From the NCBI GenBank assembly GCA_021780055.1, contig JAJXZM010000323.1, positions 1 through 12,727 of the forward strand: DNA of 12,727 nucleotides. Reading direction: 5' to 3'. Position numbers and translations under genes: made by a program. Source of the stretch: Acidobacteriota bacterium (GTDB lineage Bacteria > Acidobacteriota > Terriglobia > UBA7540). The notes under the pieces are model-generated. The model did not search any database, had not been told where the DNA came from, and was given only the letters and a program-made list of their open reading frames with translations. Each line of letters starts with the position of its first letter. Position 1 is the first letter of the stretch. Of this stretch, positions 6,857-12,727 are shown piece by piece.

Positions 6857-6887
6857 CCGCTTGCAAGCGGGCGGCTTTGTGTATACC
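6857..6887 (+). promoter_or_regulatory. Palindromic operator-like site and putative promoter of the PilZ gene
   Basis: CCGCTTGCAAGCGG (6857-6870) is a perfect 14-bp palindrome. It contains a TTGCAA (6861-6866) that could serve as -35. A TATACC (6882-6887) could be the -10, with a short 15-bp spacer. A repressor or activator bound to the palindrome would sit directly on the promoter. The -10 is only 9 bp from the ATG, so the transcript would be nearly leaderless. The palindrome is seen directly, and its function is inferred. Confidence 0.35.
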
Positions 6888-6896
6888 CTCTTCGGC

Positions 6897-7211
6897 ATGA
6901 ATAATGATGCCTACTCCGAATTTCGCAGCTCGGAACGGAAACCGATCCGAAAAGCCGTTCTCCTGATTATTGAATCTGACGAACCGGAGGAGCAGTTCGA
7001 AGGACTAACGGTCGACATGTCCGACGACGGGGCCGGAGTGGAATCTGGGGCGGCACTTACTCCCGGCCAAATTCTCAATCTGGTTCAGCCGGATGACCCC
7101 TCCCATGCTTTGCGCTGTACGGTGGTTTGGTCAGGCGACATCAGCGCTGACGGCAACGACCAGCTTGGACTGGAATTTCTCGATTCACTATCATCTGCTC
7201 CCAAGAACTGA
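6897..7211 (+). CDS. Stand-alone PilZ domain protein, probable c-di-GMP receptor
   Basis: PilZ domains bind the second messenger cyclic di-GMP and relay it to motility, surface or polysaccharide functions. This 104-residue protein is a single PilZ barrel. Arg14-Lys-Pro-Ile-Arg18 is the RxxxR arm, and Asp40-Met-Ser42-Asp-Asp-Gly45 is the D/NxSxxG motif, so both parts of the ligand site are intact. RCTVVWSG and LGLEFL are the usual closing strands. A TTG at 6861 would add 12 residues but overlaps the palindrome. ATG 6897 starts close to the domain and is preferred. No Shine-Dalgarno sequence is visible before either start, consistent with a leaderless mRNA. No effector domain or partner gene is recognisable next to it. 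Confidence 0.85.
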   Translation: MNNDAYSEFRSSERKPIRKAVLLIIESDEPEEQFEGLTVDMSDDGAGVESGAALTPGQILNLVQPDDPSHALRCTVVWSGDISADGNDQLGLEFLDSLSSAPKN

Positions 7212-7544
7212 GCGCTCCTGCCTCTCTCGTTTCATTCAGATGGGCAGTACGTGCTTACGCGCCACACAGCCGGTGCGCTGAGTATCGGCACTGCTTGTGC
7301 TTGAATGTCCGCAAGATTGTTCAATTCGCTGAATGGAAGGTAGTTGTTCGGATTCGTTCCTCTGGGTACGCATGGAAAGCCGGCTGAACAGTCCGGCCCC
7401 GCAAGCGGAACATGCCACATATTCCCATGGTCAGAAGGGGCGCAGGAAAAACTGGAACTCGGCGAGCGGGCAAAGCACGACTCGCTTTACACACCACAAG
7501 GGTCTTATAGACCGCTGCTTGGCTTGCTACTACCTTGCTTGCCG
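7212..7544. other. 333-bp gap without a supported gene
   Basis: This stretch lies between the convergent ends of the PilZ gene and the receiver-protein gene. A small perfect hairpin, GGTCT/AGACC with a TAT loop (7501-7513), is present but has no T-run. Short frames on both strands lack ribosome sites and family motifs. One (GTG near 7418, minus strand) contains a C-x-x-C-G near its start but nothing further. I see no RNA gene. Confidence 0.5.
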
Positions 7545-8060
7545 TCAGGATGCTCTGCGGAATGATTCGCGCTCAGACTCGGCAGTGTTGACCCCGGAAA
7601 AATCACTCGGAAGCGCATAGGGTCGCCCAGCCGAAAGATGTTCTGCCGGAGACTTCACGTAATCCGACACCAGTTCGCGGACTTCACCCGGAGTCAGCGG
7701 TTTCTGCACGTACTCCGAGGCGCCCGCATCCAGCGCATCGACGCAGCACCCAACATCCACTGTCCGGGTCAGGACCAGAACCGGCACGTGTTGATCAACC
7801 TCTACCGCCCGCGTCAGGACCGAGCGTCCCTCAAAATCCGTGCTTCCCTGCTCCACGATCACCAGGTCAAACCTTTCGGTTCCGAGCGTTGCGGCGGCCT
7901 TGGCATAGGATCCCACCGGCCGCACCTCATAACCCAGGTGCCGCAGGACCTCCGAGTAATACTCAAGATCACCTGCGTCCTCATCCACCAGGAGCAGTTT
8001 CTGTTCTTGCCCCTGATCAGCAACTCTTCCGCCGTTCTTGTCCAGCTGCCTGTTTGCCAT
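7545..8060 (-). CDS. Receiver-domain protein with Glu at the phosphorylation site
   Basis: This is a single response-regulator receiver domain (residues about 20-137) with short N- and C-terminal extensions and no output domain, 171 residues in all. The acidic pair is present (Asp26-Glu27 in LLLVDEDAG), as are the switch Thr98 (VLVLTRT) and the conserved Lys120-Pro121. The phosphoacceptor at the end of strand 3 is Glu70 (DLVIVEQG) instead of Asp. Such a change often mimics the phosphorylated state, so the protein may be permanently active. ATG 8060 has a perfect AGGAGG at 5 nt. An upstream ATG would add five residues but lacks a site. The C-terminal 35 residues are Ser/Arg-rich and probably disordered. 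Its position at the end of a minus-strand row of similar proteins suggests a common role. Confidence 0.85.
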   Translation of the reverse strand: MANRQLDKNGGRVADQGQEQKLLLVDEDAGDLEYYSEVLRHLGYEVRPVGSYAKAAATLGTERFDLVIVEQGSTDFEGRSVLTRAVEVDQHVPVLVLTRTVDVGCCVDALDAGASEYVQKPLTPGEVRELVSDYVKSPAEHLSAGRPYALPSDFSGVNTAESERESFRRAS

Positions 8061-8216
8061 ATCGTCCTCCTGCAAAACGAATATCCGGCGCTGGCATCCT
8101 CATGGCATCAACCGCTCACCAACACCCCACTTGCCCTTTCAAGAACACCTTGCGCCCCACACTTTCGGACCTGTCACTCGTAAAGTTCGTCAAACCACTT
8201 TCCGTTCATTCTCAGT

Positions 8217-8232
8217 GGCACCGCCCTGTGCC
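8217..8232 (-). other. Hairpin downstream of the RRM gene
   Basis: GGCAC and GTGCC (8217-8221 and 8228-8232) form a 5-bp GC-rich stem with a 6-nt loop, starting 10 nt after the RRM gene stop. No T-run follows on the minus strand, so it is a possible mRNA 3' stem rather than a clear terminator. Confidence 0.3.
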
Positions 8233-8241
8233 GCCTGACCA

Positions 8242-8568
8242 TCAAACTCGTGAAGCGGGCTCGCGCCCTGCCCACGCATCATGCATCCTTCCGGGGATTC
8301 GACCTGTCCTTTCGCGGCCGGAACCAGCTTCCGGTTCAGGCCTGGCCTTCCGGACAACCAGGAATTGCCCCCAAAAAGCAACAATACTAAGATGCCGCAA
8401 ACCCTTGAAAGGGAAACTATCATTTTCGGTTTCAACCCATGCAAAACGGTGATCTTCATCTTCGCTAGCCAAATCAATGGTTTTCAGAGGAAGGCCGGCG
8501 TGTTCAAACCATTTGCTCAAGGCCTCTTCGTTCGCAAGCCGCGGAATGTTCCCGACGTACAGCTTCAT
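8242..8568 (-). CDS. Single-RRM RNA-binding protein
   Basis: This small protein has one RNA recognition motif (108 residues, RRM at about 1-77). RNP2 is LYVGNI (3-8). The RNP1 region reads HRFAWVET (40-47), where Phe42 keeps an aromatic RNA-stacking position, although the usual K-G-[FY] start is altered. The domain closes with FLVVRKARPE (69-78), like the L-V-x-x-ARP end of bacterial and plant glycine-rich RRM proteins. The remaining 30 residues are Arg/Gly-containing and probably flexible. The start has AGGAG at 7 nt. Bacterial RRM proteins are often cold- or stress-related, but nothing here shows regulation. It lies between receiver-protein genes in the same orientation, with gaps of about 160-180 bp, so co-transcription is possible but not shown. 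Confidence 0.85.
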   Translation of the reverse strand: MKLYVGNIPRLANEEALSKWFEHAGLPLKTIDLASEDEDHRFAWVETENDSFPFKGLRHLSIVAFWGQFLVVRKARPEPEAGSGRERTGRIPGRMHDAWAGREPASRV

Positions 8569-8729
8569 GCTGCTTCTCCTGTCTAGCCTGACCTTTACAA
8601 AAACAACACCGGCGCACTACGGGGCGCATTTCAAAACCCGGCGGGAACTTCTCCCCGTGGCCGAGTACTTGCTTCCGAGAAAGCCCGAAAAGATCCAATC
8701 CCTTGCAACGCATTGCTCCTCGAACCACT

Positions 8730-9128
8730 TCAGGCGGCAGCCACACTCTGAACAGCCAGTCCCTCACTTGCCACGCATTTCAATATGTGTGCAGTATCCT
8801 GATGATAGTAAGGCGGAACTACAAAGTCGCAGGCGCCCGACTCAAGCGCACTGATGTACAGCGCGATATCAACCACGCGGGACAGAACGATGACGGGTAT
8901 ATTTCGTTCTCCTTCGTTCGCCAGGCTTAGGATATCGACCCAGGTACCATCTGGCAGCGACACGTCAGAGAACAAGACACACGGAACGTTACAATTTGCC
9001 ACTACTTCCCGCGCGTCTGCGCAGCTTTTCGCCAGTCGCACCGTGACGCCCGCATCAGTCAGGACCCTTCCAAGCTCCAGATCTGCTCCGCCGCCAGACA
9101 CTATCAACACCGTGTTCCCCAATTGCAT
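8730..9128 (-). CDS. Degenerate stand-alone receiver protein (paralogue A)
   Basis: This 132-residue protein is a bare receiver domain. The phosphoacceptor Asp55 is kept in FSDVSLPDGTW, and Ser83 sits at the Thr/Ser switch position. The acidic metal-binding pair after strand 1 is replaced (LIVSGGG, 8-14), and the conserved Lys after strand 5 is Pro (DFVVPPYYH, 101-109). Ordinary Mg-dependent phosphorylation therefore seems unlikely, and the domain may act by protein contact. ATG 9134 and ATG 9128 are both possible. I chose 9128 because AGGAG is then 9 nt away, exactly as in the paralogue encoded at 9390-9797, and the N-termini align. The two proteins are roughly half identical by eye. Confidence 0.82.
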   Translation of the reverse strand: MQLGNTVLIVSGGGADLELGRVLTDAGVTVRLAKSCADAREVVANCNVPCVLFSDVSLPDGTWVDILSLANEGERNIPVIVLSRVVDIALYISALESGACDFVVPPYYHQDTAHILKCVASEGLAVQSVAAA

Positions 9129-9318
9129 CGACATCCTCTCCTACACGTTTGCGTGGCTCACTGTCGAACCCATAACATTCCAGGGAACAACCCCGTAAAA
9201 CACTTCCACGTCTGAATTCCCTTCGAAGCCATTGATTGAACCTATAAAACTATTGGGCTTGGCTCTTACCATCAACTGTCAAAAGTACCAGCCTCGCAAT
9301 TTCCTGCTCACGGCACTC

Positions 9319-9339
9319 ACTTATGCCCAACACATAAGT
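9319..9339. other. Inverted repeat between the two receiver paralogues
   Basis: ACTTATG (9319-9325) and CATAAGT (9333-9339) are perfect 7-bp arms around a 7-nt spacer. The repeat lies about 50 bp after the upstream paralogue's stop and about 190 bp before the other's start. With no T-run it fits an operator or a processed 3' stem better than a terminator. Confidence 0.3.
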
Positions 9340-9389
9340 TCGCGTCAGGCACCGCCGGCCGTGGTTCCCGGCGTTAACTGGTTGAAAAT

Positions 9390-9797
9390 TCAGCAAGGTA
9401 ACATCGCACGCCAGGAACATGGACTGCCATGCAAGTCTGCGTGGCAATCTTCAATATGTGTGAAATGATGATAAAAATTGGGAATTATAAAGTCAGCGGC
9501 GCCCTCGTCGAGGGCATTAAGATAAAGGTGGAAATCAACGATGCGGGGTATAACGATGACAGGCACTTCGTGTTCGCCTTCGGCAGCCAAGTCAAGGATG
9601 TCCAACCAGGTCCCGTCGGGCAGCAACGTATCTGAGAACATGAGGGCGGGAGCACTCGAACTTGCCAGCATCTCCGTTGCCTCAGAGCAGCTTCCAGCCA
9701 GACGCACATGAAGTCCCGCCTCATTCAGGGCCTTCCTCAGCGCCAGGTTGGATGGTCCGTCGTTAGACACGATCAGAGCGGTGCTTCCCGGTAACAT
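9390..9797 (-). CDS. Degenerate stand-alone receiver protein (paralogue B) with frameshifted tail
   Basis: This 135-residue receiver domain is closely related to paralogue A at 8730-9128. Asp56 (FSDTLLPDGTW) matches the phosphoacceptor. The acidic pair is weakened to Ser-Asn-Asp (11-13), the Thr/Ser switch is Pro84 (VIVIPRIVD), and the conserved Lys is Pro106 (DFIIPNFYH). Up to FYHH the two proteins align with nearly no gaps. After that a net 5-nt difference puts the shared CACATATTGAA stretch into another frame, so the C-terminus (THIEDCHADLHGSPCSWRAMLPC, from residue 113) is unrelated to that of A. The frame is open upstream to 9863, but ATG 9797 has AGGAG at 9 nt and matches A. Two direct repeats lie about 130-160 bp upstream. 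Confidence 0.8.
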   Translation of the reverse strand: MLPGSTALIVSNDGPSNLALRKALNEAGLHVRLAGSCSEATEMLASSSAPALMFSDTLLPDGTWLDILDLAAEGEHEVPVIVIPRIVDFHLYLNALDEGAADFIIPNFYHHFTHIEDCHADLHGSPCSWRAMLPC

Positions 9798-9930
9798 AGT
9801 TGGACTCTCCTCTTGTCGCAGACCATCACCGTAGAGCAATTGACGCTCCAAACAAGGACGCATGTAAGCCCTTCTTGTACATCAGGTTAATAGGTGCGAA
9901 CTTTTTGGCCGGTATGTAAAAAATGGCAGG

Positions 9931-9958
9931 ATTTCGTCACATGGGTGCTATTTCGTCA
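9931..9958 (-). promoter_or_regulatory. Tandem 9-bp direct repeat upstream of paralogue B
   Basis: On the minus strand TGACGAAAT occurs twice (9950-9958 and 9931-9939) with a 19-bp period, close to two helical turns, so both copies face the same side of the DNA. It resembles a binding site for a tandem-site regulator. No matching copies were noticed upstream of the other genes. Confidence 0.35.
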
Positions 9959-10015
9959 TCTTACTCAATAGTCACAGAGAAAGGTAATCTTTGCAGCTTG
10001 TGGCGGGATGAAAAT

Positions 10016-10037
10016 GGGGCGCATCAGGATGCGCCCC
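10016..10037 (-). terminator. Strong hairpin terminator after rpoD
   Basis: Perfect 9-bp arms GGGGCGCAT (10016-10024) and ATGCGCCCC (10029-10037) enclose a 4-nt loop. On the minus strand they are followed by ATTTTC, a short T-run. The hairpin is about 50 nt beyond the rpoD stop. A smaller stem, CCTGC/GCAGG (near 10050-10065), lies between. Confidence 0.65.
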
Positions 10038-10084
10038 TTGGGATATGACTTTCCTGCCTTAGAGCAGGCACGTGCGCGAGGTGC

Positions 10085-11671
10085 TTAATTTTCCGAGAGA
10101 AACGAGCGCAGTCTTCCGCCACGCCACGGCGAACGCAGGCTGCGCAACGCCTTCCCTTCAATCTGGCGGATGCGTTCGCGAGTAAGAGAAAGGCAATTGC
10201 CGACTTCCTCAAGCGTGCGGGCGCGGTCGTCATCCAAGCCAAAGCGAAGCTTCAACACCTGTTCCTCACGCGGCGTCAGAGTCTTCAACATGGAAGCCGT
10301 CTGCTCCTTCAAGTTTACATGAATAGCCGCTTCGGAAGGCGAAGGCGTGTGCTTATCTTCAAGGAAGTCGCTCAACTGCGATTCGCCGTCGTCGCCGATA
10401 GGCGTATGCAGCGAAAGCGGCTGCTGGGCGATCTTCATCACCTGGCGCGCCTTGGCAACAGAAATCTGCGCCCTCCGCGCAACCTCGGCAACTGAGGGGT
10501 CGCGGCCCAGTTCGCGGGTCAACTCGCCGCGGGCCCGTGCCAGCTTGTTGATGGTGTCATTGGCGTGTACCGGCACGCGAATGGTGCGGGCCTTGTCCGC
10601 AATGCCGCGAGTGATCGCCTGCCGGATCCACCACGTGGCATAGGTCGAAAACTTATAGCCGCGGCGCCAATCGAACTTCTCCACCGCCTTCATCAGCCCC
10701 AGGTTCCCCTCCTGGATCAGGTCCAGCAGGTGCAGTCCCCGCTTGATGTATTTCTTAGCGATGGAAACCACCAGGCGCAGGTTCGCCTCAGTCAATTCCT
10801 TCCGCGCCTGTTCGGCGTGGAGTTGCGCCAACTGAATCTTCTCCCACGTGCGCTTCATTTCCAGAGCAGTTGCTCCCGACTCCAATTCCAGGTCTTTCAG
10901 CCGCTTCTGGTGGAGACGCAATTCACTCATCACGCCGGCAGGGGTCCGGCCCCGGGCGGCGGCTTTCGCCTTCAAAGCCTCAATCTGGTGGCGCAGTTCC
11001 TGCATGCGCTGGCTGGTGTGCGAGATCATGCCGGTCAACCGCGCGGTTTCCTGCGCGTTCAGATCCAGCCCCATCACCACTCGCGACATCTGGACGCGCG
11101 TCCGCGCCAGGCGGTACCGTGCGTGCAATTCGGCGCGTTTCTTCGCCTTTGGAGTGCGTTCGATTGCCGCAGCCTGCCGAAGCGCCGTGCGATAGAGTCG
11201 GGCAAGCTCGTCAAGCGACTTCAACATTGCGCGCGTCTTCGCGGCAATCTGTTTTGCCTCGGTAAGCTCGTCAACTTCAAAATTTTCGATTTCTCTGATC
11301 GAGCGCTTGCCCGCACGCAGAGCTTTTGCGGTGGCCAGCAAGTCCTTCAAAACCAGCGGAGCGCGCGACATGGCGCGCCGGGCCGCAATCTGGCCGCGTT
11401 CAATCCGCTGCGCGAGGCGCACTTCGCCCGCTCGGTTCAAGAGCGGCACACGGCCCATGTCACGCAGGTACGTTCGCACAGGATCGACAGCGCCTTCAAG
11501 TGGCCCAGGCGTCAGGTCAAATTCCGTTTCGTCTTCTTCGGCAGAGCTTTCCCACTCTTCTTCCTCGTGCGCCAGCAGTTCGGGGTCTTCTTCCGAAAGC
11601 AGATCGCGTTCCTCGTCGTCCACGACCTCCGTGTCGCTCGGATCGCGGAAATTCAGCTTAACATCCAACAT
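10085..11671 (-). CDS. rpoD: Primary (RpoD-type) RNA polymerase sigma factor
   Basis: This sigma-70 factor directs RNA polymerase to -35/-10 promoters. Among the 528 residues, a very acidic N-terminus (13-52) stands where region 1.1 would be. Region 1.2 is [29 protein letters not shown] (63-91). A long, helical, charged non-conserved region follows (about 97-285). Region 2 (about 290-368) has [48 protein letters not shown] and ARTIRVPVH. Region 3 runs to about 450, and region 4 (455-522) has [13 protein letters not shown] and [21 protein letters not shown]. Region 2.3/2.4 is essentially canonical, so it is a primary or primary-like factor. After PVH the common MIETINKL reads ANDTINKL. The start has AGAGG at 8 nt. 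A strong hairpin ends the gene. Confidence 0.92.
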   Translation of the reverse strand: MLDVKLNFRDPSDTEVVDDEERDLLSEEDPELLAHEEEEWESSAEEDETEFDLTPGPLEGAVDPVRTYLRDMGRVPLLNRAGEVRLAQRIERGQIAARRAMSRAPLVLKDLLATAKALRAGKRSIREIENFEVDELTEAKQIAAKTRAMLKSLDELARLYRTALRQAAAIERTPKAKKRAELHARYRLARTRVQMSRVVMGLDLNAQETARLTGMISHTSQRMQELRHQIEALKAKAAARGRTPAGVMSELRLHQKRLKDLELESGATALEMKRTWEKIQLAQLHAEQARKELTEANLRLVVSIAKKYIKRGLHLLDLIQEGNLGLMKAVEKFDWRRGYKFSTYATWWIRQAITRGIADKARTIRVPVHANDTINKLARARGELTRELGRDPSVAEVARRAQISVAKARQVMKIAQQPLSLHTPIGDDGESQLSDFLEDKHTPSPSEAAIHVNLKEQTASMLKTLTPREEQVLKLRFGLDDDRARTLEEVGNCLSLTRERIRQIEGKALRSLRSPWRGGRLRSFLSEN

Positions 11672-11684
11672 GCTTTTTTCCTCT

Positions 11685-12520
11685 CAGGGTAACAAACTCC
11701 CCCAGCCGCCAGATTTACCGTCTCGCATTTCGCAAGACACTCAAGTCGCGGCTTGCTCCCTAAACTTTCTAGAAGCGTGGTGGAGTTGATCGCAGCAGAA
11801 GGTTAATACCCTGTCCCAAAGTTCACCCGAATCTCTTCGGGATCTCGATTCAATATATGAGATGCAAAGAAAAGGCAAATGGATTCTTGTTTTCGCGTGG
11901 TGCTCACGATATGCGTTCCACCGCGGTAACCGTGCTTCAACGGCCCATTCCCGGCAGACTCATCGAACATTCTATCACAATACGTAACGTAATATCAATA
12001 ATTTAACTCGGGCCTGGGAATTGATCCCCATCTCCCCTCATTTCTCAGACTGCCCCATCAGGGCTTGCCCCTTCAAAACGTAATTGGTAGTCCTTCAATC
12101 GTCTTTTCCGCTCAAAAGCTTTAGCGCCCTTAACACCCACGGCCGGAGCTCGTAACCTGTTGATTCAATGTGTTATGTTTGAATTCAGCCACTGCGATTC
12201 TTGCGTGAAATCCCTATAAGCATTGCGTGGATGGGTACCGTTGCCGCGCTCCCAAGACCGGCAGCGTACGTTCGCACCACCTTAGAGACCACAGCCGTTT
12301 GGGTCTGTAACTGCACCCGTCCGATAAATGTTCACTTCAATCTGGCCCGGACAGGACTTTCCTCCACACTGAACAACCAGCCGGAGACGAAACCTTAATG
12401 TGCCAGACTTCGCCATTTCAATGAGTTACAACTTGTGCGCGCAATCACGCCACATTGTGACGGCCGACATTACCCGTAAATCCGCCAGGGTGTACATTAC
12501 GGTAAAAGCGCAAAAGGACT
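11685..12520. other. Long gap between rpoD and the LonB-like gene
   Basis: About 860 bp separate the divergent starts. I see a perfect hairpin CCCGAA/TTCGGG (11826-11841) in the rpoD leader and a TATATT on the minus strand (11852-11857) that could be its -10, with a poor -35. Further right are a GCCC/GGGC stem near 12052-12064 and a TATAAG on the + strand (12215-12220). A 65-codon + strand frame at 12201-12398 starts with TTG, has no ribosome site and matches nothing I know. No tRNA, 6S-like or other RNA was identified by eye. Confidence 0.5.
12467..12507 (+). promoter_or_regulatory. Twin TTAC-n-GTAA palindromes upstream of the LonB-like gene
   Basis: ACATTACCCGTAAA (12467-12480) and ACATTACGGTAAAA (12494-12507) are direct repeats with a 27-bp period, and each contains a small palindrome TTAC-(1-2 nt)-GTAA. 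They end 28 bp before the ATG, where a promoter or operator would be. A related GTAA-rich stretch (CGTAACGTAAT) occurs near 11982-11992. They could be binding sites for a regulator of the protease gene. This is not the CIRCE heat-shock element. Confidence 0.35.
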
Positions 12521-12534
12521 GAGAGGCAAAGCCG

Positions 12535-12727
12535 ATGAACTCTTCAAAAGCTTTATCTCCTCAAGTGCTGTATACCCGGTGCGATCCCGAACAATTTGGA
12601 ATTAAGACGACAGAAGACCTTGTCCCGCTCGAAGAGACTCTCGGCCAGGGCCGCGCGATTGCCGCCGTGAAATTCGGAGTCGGGATCAAGCACGAAGGCT
12701 ACAACCTGTTCTGCCTGGGCCCGACCG
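12535..12727 (+). CDS. LonB-like AAA+ ATP-dependent protease, N-terminal part (3' end outside window)
   Basis: Only 64 residues are visible. The pattern LSPQVLYTRCDPEQFGIKTT (7-26), then LVPLEETLGQGRAIAAVKFGVGIKHEGYNLFCLGPT (29-64), matches the start of the Lon protease-related ATPases of the COG1067 type. In that family the sequence L-x-P-x-x-L-x-x-x-CDP-x-x-F leads into IGQ-x-RA and then GYN-x-x-x-x-G, immediately before the Walker A loop. The window ends inside that P-loop. These proteins carry an AAA+ module and a C-terminal Ser-Lys protease domain for protein quality control, but neither catalytic part can be checked here. The start has GAGAGG at 8 nt and two palindromic repeats shortly upstream. 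Confidence 0.82.
   Translation, partial: MNSSKALSPQVLYTRCDPEQFGIKTTEDLVPLEETLGQGRAIAAVKFGVGIKHEGYNLFCLGPT

Noticed and set aside
6841..6870. GGTTCGAATTCC looks like the T-arm of a tRNA
   Set aside because: The arm does not close as a proper 5-bp stem with C61, and the upstream 60 nt is a terminator, not a tRNA body.
6326..6898. Long open frame (190 codons) on the minus strand opposite the small winged-helix gene
   Set aside because: It shows no family motifs, spans an obvious terminator and promoter region of the + strand, and the + strand frame has the recognisable YYITPKG motif, so it is an antisense shadow.
7310..7335. GTTCAATTC matches the tRNA T-loop consensus
   Set aside because: The flanking bases do not form a T-stem, and no anticodon or acceptor stem could be placed.
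7236..7418. Minus-strand 60-codon frame with a C-x-x-C-G near its start
   Set aside because: It has a GTG start without a ribosome site, no second cysteine pair, and another overlapping frame of the same size, so it is probably chance.
9245..9285. Perfect TTGACA on the minus strand upstream of receiver paralogue A
   Set aside because: No acceptable -10 lies at 16-18 bp, and the nearest TATAGG is about 30 bp away, so it cannot be called a promoter from sequence alone.
10565..11692. 375-codon + strand frame opposite rpoD
   Set aside because: It is a shadow of the rpoD codons, with no motifs or ribosome site.
12201..12398. 65-codon + strand frame in the long gap
   Set aside because: It has a TTG start, no ribosome site, no recognisable motif, and contains a possible -10 box.

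Overview
The window is bacterial chromosomal DNA with fairly high GC, short intergenic gaps and mostly AGGAG-type ribosome binding sites. I see no tRNA, rRNA, insertion sequence, phage gene or CRISPR array. The EF-P loop variant, the sigma-70 layout, a PilZ protein with no partner domain and several stand-alone receiver proteins fit a soil-type Acidobacteriota. That assignment is inference, because no marker here is diagnostic.

Left part (1-2211, + strand). The 3' part of nicotinate phosphoribosyltransferase is followed after 17 bp by an isochorismatase-fold nicotinamidase. Together they would carry out nicotinamide -> nicotinate -> nicotinate mononucleotide (NAD salvage). Elongation factor P follows. 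Its stop codon overlaps the stop of a convergent amino acid permease.

Amino-acid block (2208-6237). An APC/LAT-type permease (- strand) and a short-chain dehydrogenase (+ strand) diverge from a region whose two -10 boxes overlap on opposite strands. The permease leader contains four alternating complementary segments, as in an attenuator. Downstream of the dehydrogenase come a palindromic REP-like repeat, a RidA-family enamine deaminase and a zinc-type D-serine dehydratase/D-threonine aldolase homologue. The last two are translationally close (13 nt). The block looks like uptake and catabolism of a (D-)hydroxy amino acid, with RidA clearing the reactive enamine.

Small signalling genes (6518-7211, + strand). 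These are a 92-residue winged-helix-like protein with a structured leader and a good terminator, and a stand-alone PilZ protein (c-di-GMP receptor motifs intact) behind a 14-bp perfect palindrome.

Minus-strand signalling cluster (7545-9797), downstream of rpoD. Three stand-alone receiver-domain proteins surround an RRM RNA-binding protein. All three receivers are degenerate, in complementary ways. One has Glu at the phosphorylation site but keeps the acidic pair, Thr and Lys. The other two are paralogues that keep the phospho-Asp but lack the acidic pair and the Lys. One paralogue has a frameshifted C-terminus. This cluster is the least conventional part of the window.

Right part. A primary sigma factor gene (- strand) ends at a strong hairpin. 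A gap of about 860 bp with no recognisable gene separates it from the start of a LonB-like AAA protease gene (+ strand), which runs off the end of the window.
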